Below are positions 60,326 through 64,000 of a DNA stretch of 64,000 nucleotides, piece after piece (positions within the stretch are counted from its first letter, which is position 1; every line of letters starts with the position of its first letter). The DNA comes from Proteus penneri. GTDB taxonomy: Bacteria > Pseudomonadota > Gammaproteobacteria > Enterobacterales > Enterobacteriaceae. Made by a program: the position numbers and the translations under genes. The DNA is taken from contig NZ_PHFJ01000003.1 in NCBI RefSeq assembly GCF_003144535.1, positions 248,001-312,000 on the forward strand. Reading direction: 5' to 3'. The notes beneath the pieces are model-generated. The model was not told the origin of the DNA. It saw only the letters and a program-made list of their open reading frames with translations, and did no database searches.

Positions 60326-61153
60326 CTATTTAAGTGACAAGCTGTGTTGTAAAACAACATGATAATAATCCCTACTAGGATATTGATAGCACTTATCATC
60401 TGAAAAAGTGATTTGTGAAACAGGGATCACTGGCATCAACGCATTTGTTAACCATATTTCATCAGCCTGATAAAGTGTTTCTGTTTTTTCTCTCACAATA
60501 TCAATTTGCCAATGATTTTTCTGAGCTAATTGAAAAATAGATTGACGCATAATGCCATTTACCCCTGAATTAGCCAGGTTTGGTGTAAAAAGCCTATCTC
60601 CTTTGCGCCAAAAAAGATTCGCCGCATTCGCTTCCACTAAATATCCTTCATTATCACACACTAAAACATCATCAAATTCTGTTTTTTCTAAATGATATTT
60701 GATAAGGACTTGTTCAAGACGATTGAGATGTTTGATCCCAGCCAATAAAGGATTTTGCCCTAAAGTAACAGGACTTATACCAAGCGATACACCTGCACGT
60801 TGCTGGTGGAGATAATGGGTAGGATAAGATGACAGTGACATTATTACCGTCGGTGTTATAAATCCATTGGAAGAATATCCTCGTCCACCATAACCACGAC
60901 TAATAATAATTTTAATCACACTTTTTGTTTGAACCTGTGAGGCGATATCTATGATCTGCTTTTTAAGTTCAAACCAATTAGGATGCGGTAAAAAGAGAGC
61001 GTTACAGCCTTGTTTTAAACGATTTATGTGTGCAGATAATAAAATGGGATCACCCTGCTCAACAGCAAGTGTTGTAAAACAGCCATCCCCAAATTGCACT
61101 GCTCGATCACTGGCATCTACATTTTGTTGCTGTTGTCCATTTACCCAATACAT
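60326..61153 (-). CDS. pabC: Aminodeoxychorismate lyase
   Basis: A 275-residue PLP enzyme of folate synthesis, making 4-aminobenzoate. The PLP lysine is in GIKHLNRLEQV, with GYLVEANAANLFW and VNGIMRQSIF. It starts with MYWVNGQQQQNVDASDRAVQFGDGCF, the family start, and is followed by mltG after 17 nt. Confidence 0.95.
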   Translation of the reverse strand: MYWVNGQQQQNVDASDRAVQFGDGCFTTLAVEQGDPILLSAHINRLKQGCNALFLPHPNWFELKKQIIDIASQVQTKSVIKIIISRGYGGRGYSSNGFITPTVIMSLSSYPTHYLHQQRAGVSLGISPVTLGQNPLLAGIKHLNRLEQVLIKYHLEKTEFDDVLVCDNEGYLVEANAANLFWRKGDRLFTPNLANSGVNGIMRQSIFQLAQKNHWQIDIVREKTETLYQADEIWLTNALMPVIPVSQITFSDDKCYQYPSRDYYHVVLQHSLSLK

Positions 61154-61226
61154 CTAACACACCTTACATCTATGTTATTGATATCAATCTGCACATGATA
61201 AAACAACTGGCAGTAAAAGGACAAAA

Positions 61227-61257
61227 TAAAAGACCCAGAATAATCCTGGGTCTTTTA
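61227..61257 (-). terminator. fabF terminator
   Basis: TAAAAGACCCAG and CTGGGTCTTTTA form a perfect twelve-base stem, with T-rich flanks on both strands, between fabF and pabC. Confidence 0.92.
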
Positions 61258-61284
61258 TTATTTCAACTTTCTACAAAAAACAGC

Positions 61285-62526
61285 TTATACGCGTTTAAAG
61301 AGAATTGAACCGTTCGTACCACCAAAGCCAAATGAGTTACACAGAGCATAGTCCATGTTCTCAACTTTACGGGCTTTATGAGGAACAAAATCAAGATGAC
61401 AATTTTCGTCTTGATTATCTAGGTTAATTGTTGGAGGTACGATTTGATCACGCAGTGAAAGGATTGTAAAGATAGACTCAATAGCACCCGCAGCACCTAA
61501 TAAGTGACCTGTCATAGATTTTGTTGAGCTAACTAATACATCAGTACCTTTACCAAATACATTTTCTACCGCTTGTGCTTCAGCAACGTCGCCTGCATTC
61601 GTTGATGTACCGTGTGCATTGATATAACCCACTTCTGATGAGGCAATACCTGCATCTTTCAGTGCATTTGTCATTGCTAACGCACCGCCTTCGCCATTTT
61701 CTGCCGGTGAAGTCATGTGATAAGCATCGCTGCTCATACCAAAACCAACCACTTCAGCATAAATTTTAGCACCACGGTTTTTAGCGTGTTCGTATTCTTC
61801 AAGAACAAGAACACCCGCACCATCACCTAATACAAAACCATCACGCTCTTTATCCCATGGACGGCTAGCCGCTTGAGGATTGTCGTTACGTGTTGATAAT
61901 GCACGAACAGCACCAAAGCCACCCAAACCTAATGGTGTAGTCGCTTTTTCGGCACCGCCTGCCAGCATTGCATCTGCATCACCATAAGCGATAATACGTG
62001 CAGCATGTCCAATATTATGAACACCTGAAGTACACGCTGTTGCGATAGAGATTGTAGGGCCACGAAGGCCATACATAATGCTTAAATGCCCCGCAACCAT
62101 ATTAATAATGGTTGAAGGTACAAAGAATGGGCTAATTTTACGAGGGCCACCATTCATCATAGATGTATGATTTTCTTCGATAAGGCCTAAGCCACCAATA
62201 CCAGAACCAATAGCAGCTCCGATACGACTTGCATTGGCTTCTGTTACTTCAAGACCTGAGTCCGCAATGGCCTGCACACCTGCTGCAATACCATATTGAA
62301 TAAAAAGATCCATCTTACGCGCATCTTTACGCGAAAGATTATAATCTTCATGATTGAAATCTTTTACCAATCCAGCGAATTTAGTCGCATGATGACTGGT
62401 GTCAAAATCTTCGATAAGGCCGATACCACTCTGTCCAGCACACACAGCTTTCCAAGAAGCTTCTGCGTTATTACCGACAGGAGATAACATGCCTAGTCCG
62501 GTCACAACTACACGACGCTTAGACAC
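61285..62526 (-). CDS. fabF: 3-oxoacyl-ACP synthase II
   Basis: A 413-residue condensing enzyme extending acyl-ACP (and responsible for temperature control of unsaturated fatty acids in E. coli). Cys-His-His triad: [24 protein letters not shown] and [12 protein letters not shown]. An AAGGAGG ribosome-binding site precedes the ATG. Length matches E. coli (413). Confidence 0.98.
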   Translation of the reverse strand: MSKRRVVVTGLGMLSPVGNNAEASWKAVCAGQSGIGLIEDFDTSHHATKFAGLVKDFNHEDYNLSRKDARKMDLFIQYGIAAGVQAIADSGLEVTEANASRIGAAIGSGIGGLGLIEENHTSMMNGGPRKISPFFVPSTIINMVAGHLSIMYGLRGPTISIATACTSGVHNIGHAARIIAYGDADAMLAGGAEKATTPLGLGGFGAVRALSTRNDNPQAASRPWDKERDGFVLGDGAGVLVLEEYEHAKNRGAKIYAEVVGFGMSSDAYHMTSPAENGEGGALAMTNALKDAGIASSEVGYINAHGTSTNAGDVAEAQAVENVFGKGTDVLVSSTKSMTGHLLGAAGAIESIFTILSLRDQIVPPTINLDNQDENCHLDFVPHKARKVENMDYALCNSFGFGGTNGSILFKRV

Positions 62527-62560
62527 GCTTATCCTCCAAGGAGGGAAAAAGTTTAGGATT

Positions 62561-62589
62561 AAAAATATAGGCGGTCGAGTGACCGCCTA
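62561..62589 (-). terminator. Stem-loop between acpP and fabF
   Basis: AGGCGGTC and GACCGCCT form a perfect eight-base stem with a 4-nt loop. The sequence after it on the minus strand has only five T, so it is a partial terminator that would make acpP mRNA more abundant than fabF mRNA. Confidence 0.65.
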
Positions 62590-62600
62590 GATTAGCAAGC

Positions 62601-62837
62601 TTATTTACCTGCGTTTTCAACGTAATCAATAGCAGCTTGAACTGTAGTAATTTTTTCTGCTTCTTCGTCTGGGATTTCGATATCGAATTCTTCTTCCAGA
62701 GCCATTACCAGCTCAACTGTGTCAAGAGAATCAGCGCCTAAGTCATCAACAAATGAAGCTGAATTTACAACTTCTTCCTCTTTAACACCCAGTTGTTCAA
62801 CAATGATTTTCTTAACGCGTTCGTCGATAGTGCTCAT
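62601..62837 (-). CDS. acpP: Acyl carrier protein
   Basis: A 78-residue very acidic carrier. The phosphopantetheine attachment serine is S37 in GADSLD. It carries growing acyl chains between Fab enzymes. Practically identical to E. coli AcpP. The 157-nt gap before it, after fabG, probably holds its own promoter. Confidence 0.98.
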
Positions 62838-62994
62838 ACTATTAAATTTCCTATCAAAACTCGCTTGCGCGATGATTTTCTTAGTTTATAAATACAGGAA
62901 AAGATCTAACCAATCCCGACTGTGTGGACTACTTTATTCGCTATATTTTGCATTATATTGTACGCAAAAAGCAAATATAAAGACGTCCCCATAA

Positions 62995-63729
62995 TTAGAT
63001 CATGTACATGCCACCATTGACATGCAATGTTTCACCCGTGATATAGCTCGCTTCATCAGAAGCTAAGAAGGCTACAGCACTGGCAATCTCTTTGGCATCA
63101 CCTAAACGGTTAGCAGGAACTTGAGATAAAATACCTGCTCTTTGGTCGTCTGTTAATGCTCTAGTCATATCAGTTTCGATAAAGCCTGGAGCAACAACAT
63201 TCACCGTAATGCCACGGGAAGCAACTTCGCGTGCTAATGATTTACTAAAACCAATCACACCCGCTTTTGCCGCCGCGTAGTTTGCCTGCCCTGCGTTACC
63301 CATGGTTCCAACAACAGAACCAATGGTAATTATACGACCATAACGTTTTTTCATCATAGCACGCATAACTGCTTTAGACAGACGGAAGACTGATGAAAGA
63401 TTAGTGTCAATGATATCTTGCCATTCATCATCTTTCATGCGCATCAACAGGTTATCACGAGTAATACCTGCATTATTGACTAAAATATCAATTTCGCCAA
63501 ATTCAGCACGCACATCTGCTAAAAATTTTTCGATAGAGTCGTTTTCTGTGACGTTTAACACAAAACCCTTACCCTTACCGTCTAAATATTCGCTAATAGC
63601 TTGTGCACCGTTTTCACTCGTTGCTGTACCAATTACTGTTGCACCGCGTGCAACTAAATCTTCTGCAATCGCACGGCCAATACCACGGCTTGCACCAGTA
63701 ACTAGCGCTATTTTTCCGTCAAATCCCAT
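62995..63729 (-). CDS. fabG: 3-oxoacyl-ACP reductase
   Basis: A 244-residue SDR reductase using NADPH. Cofactor motif GASRGIGRA, NNAG (LVNNAGIT), and catalytic YAAAKAG with the preceding serine (IGSVVG). It carries out the first reduction of each elongation cycle. Starts 8 nt after fabD. Confidence 0.98.
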   Translation of the reverse strand: MGFDGKIALVTGASRGIGRAIAEDLVARGATVIGTATSENGAQAISEYLDGKGKGFVLNVTENDSIEKFLADVRAEFGEIDILVNNAGITRDNLLMRMKDDEWQDIIDTNLSSVFRLSKAVMRAMMKKRYGRIITIGSVVGTMGNAGQANYAAAKAGVIGFSKSLAREVASRGITVNVVAPGFIETDMTRALTDDQRAGILSQVPANRLGDAKEIASAVAFLASDEASYITGETLHVNGGMYMI

Positions 63730-63737
63730 GAGATCCC

Positions 63738-64000
63738 TCAGTCATTTCCTAATGCAGCATCTAATGATGCAATATCATTAACTGCTGCAGCGTTCATTTC
63801 TTTAGAAATACGTTTGGTTAAACCAGTTAATACTTTTCCTGGACCGATTTCTAATAGTTGTGTGATGCCTTTTTCAGCGATAAATTCAACCGTTTCAGTC
63901 CAACGAACTGGGTTATAAAGCTGACGAACTAACGCATCACGGATAGCATTCGCATCAGTTTGCGCTTTCACATCAACGTTATTAACGACCTGAATTTCAG
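63738..64000 (-). CDS. fabD: Malonyl-CoA-ACP transacylase (partial, N-terminus beyond the right edge)
   Basis: Only the last ~86 residues are visible: IQVVNNVDVKAQ, LVRQLYNPVRWTETVEFI and LLEIGPGKVLTGLTKRI, the FabD C-terminus. The catalytic serine and histidine are outside the window. It moves malonyl groups onto ACP. Order fabD-fabG-acpP-fabF is as in E. coli. Confidence 0.96.
   Translation of the reverse strand, partial: EIQVVNNVDVKAQTDANAIRDALVRQLYNPVRWTETVEFIAEKGITQLLEIGPGKVLTGLTKRISKEMNAAAVNDIASLDAALGND

Noticed and set aside
61173-61184. ATTGATATCAAT upstream of pabC as an FNR box
   Set aside because: The two half-sites have no 4-nt spacer, so it does not match TTGAT-N4-ATCAA.

Overview
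The window looks like a Proteus-type enterobacterium (Morganellaceae). The base composition is AT-rich, the housekeeping proteins are close to those of E. coli, and the gene order (icd, rluE, nudJ, mnmA, hflD, purB, phoPQ, roxA, pepT, cobB, lolEDC, mfd, ndh, ycfP, nagZ, thiK, lpoB, ycfL, hinT, ycfH, holB, tmk, mltG, pabC, fabF, acpP, fabG, fabD) is the E. coli 24-25 min region with some genes missing. The species cannot be fixed from the window alone.

Positions 1 to about 30.4 kb hold most of a lambda-like, long-tailed prophage. It continues past the left edge, cut inside the tail-tip gene J. Read from its integrase end it runs: int and xis; the repressor cI on the plus strand; then, leftward, a replication initiator (O-like), antiterminator Q, a patch of small regulators (two tandem XRE proteins and an opposite-strand Ner-like protein), an exported protein, an orphan DNA methyltransferase, a zinc-ribbon protein, the lysis cassette (pinholin-type holin, SAR endolysin, a small membrane ORF, Rz/Rz1), a cos site, terminase, portal, a fused protease/major capsid gene, and tail genes Z-U-V-G/GT-H-M-L-K-I-J. 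The integrase lies beside the 3' end of icd, the known attachment target of phage 21 and e14.

Several AT-rich cargo genes (morons) interrupt this layout. A three-gene cassette with a 465-residue membrane protein lies between M and L. A P-loop protein lies between cos and the small terminase. Two exported proteins lie at the lambda bor position and upstream of the methyltransferase. Three of these units end in strong intrinsic terminators reading in the late-transcription direction, as expected of independently transcribed cargo that needs Q antitermination to be read through.

The host part (30.4-64 kb) carries translation and tRNA/rRNA modification (rluE, mnmA, roxA), purine synthesis (purB, with a conserved intragenic PurR site), the PhoP/PhoQ two-component system, the LolCDE lipoprotein exporter, transcription-coupled repair (mfd), NADH dehydrogenase II (with a consensus FNR box upstream), peptidoglycan recycling and synthesis (nagZ, lpoB, mltG), and the fatty acid synthesis cluster (fabD partial, fabG, acpP, fabF).

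Two genes are broken at homopolymer runs: the tape-measure gene (nine G where eight keep the frame) and phoQ (seven A after the start codon where eight would give a 486-residue PhoQ). Each could be a real mutation, a phase-variable tract, or a sequencing indel. Having two in one window makes sequencing error a serious alternative.
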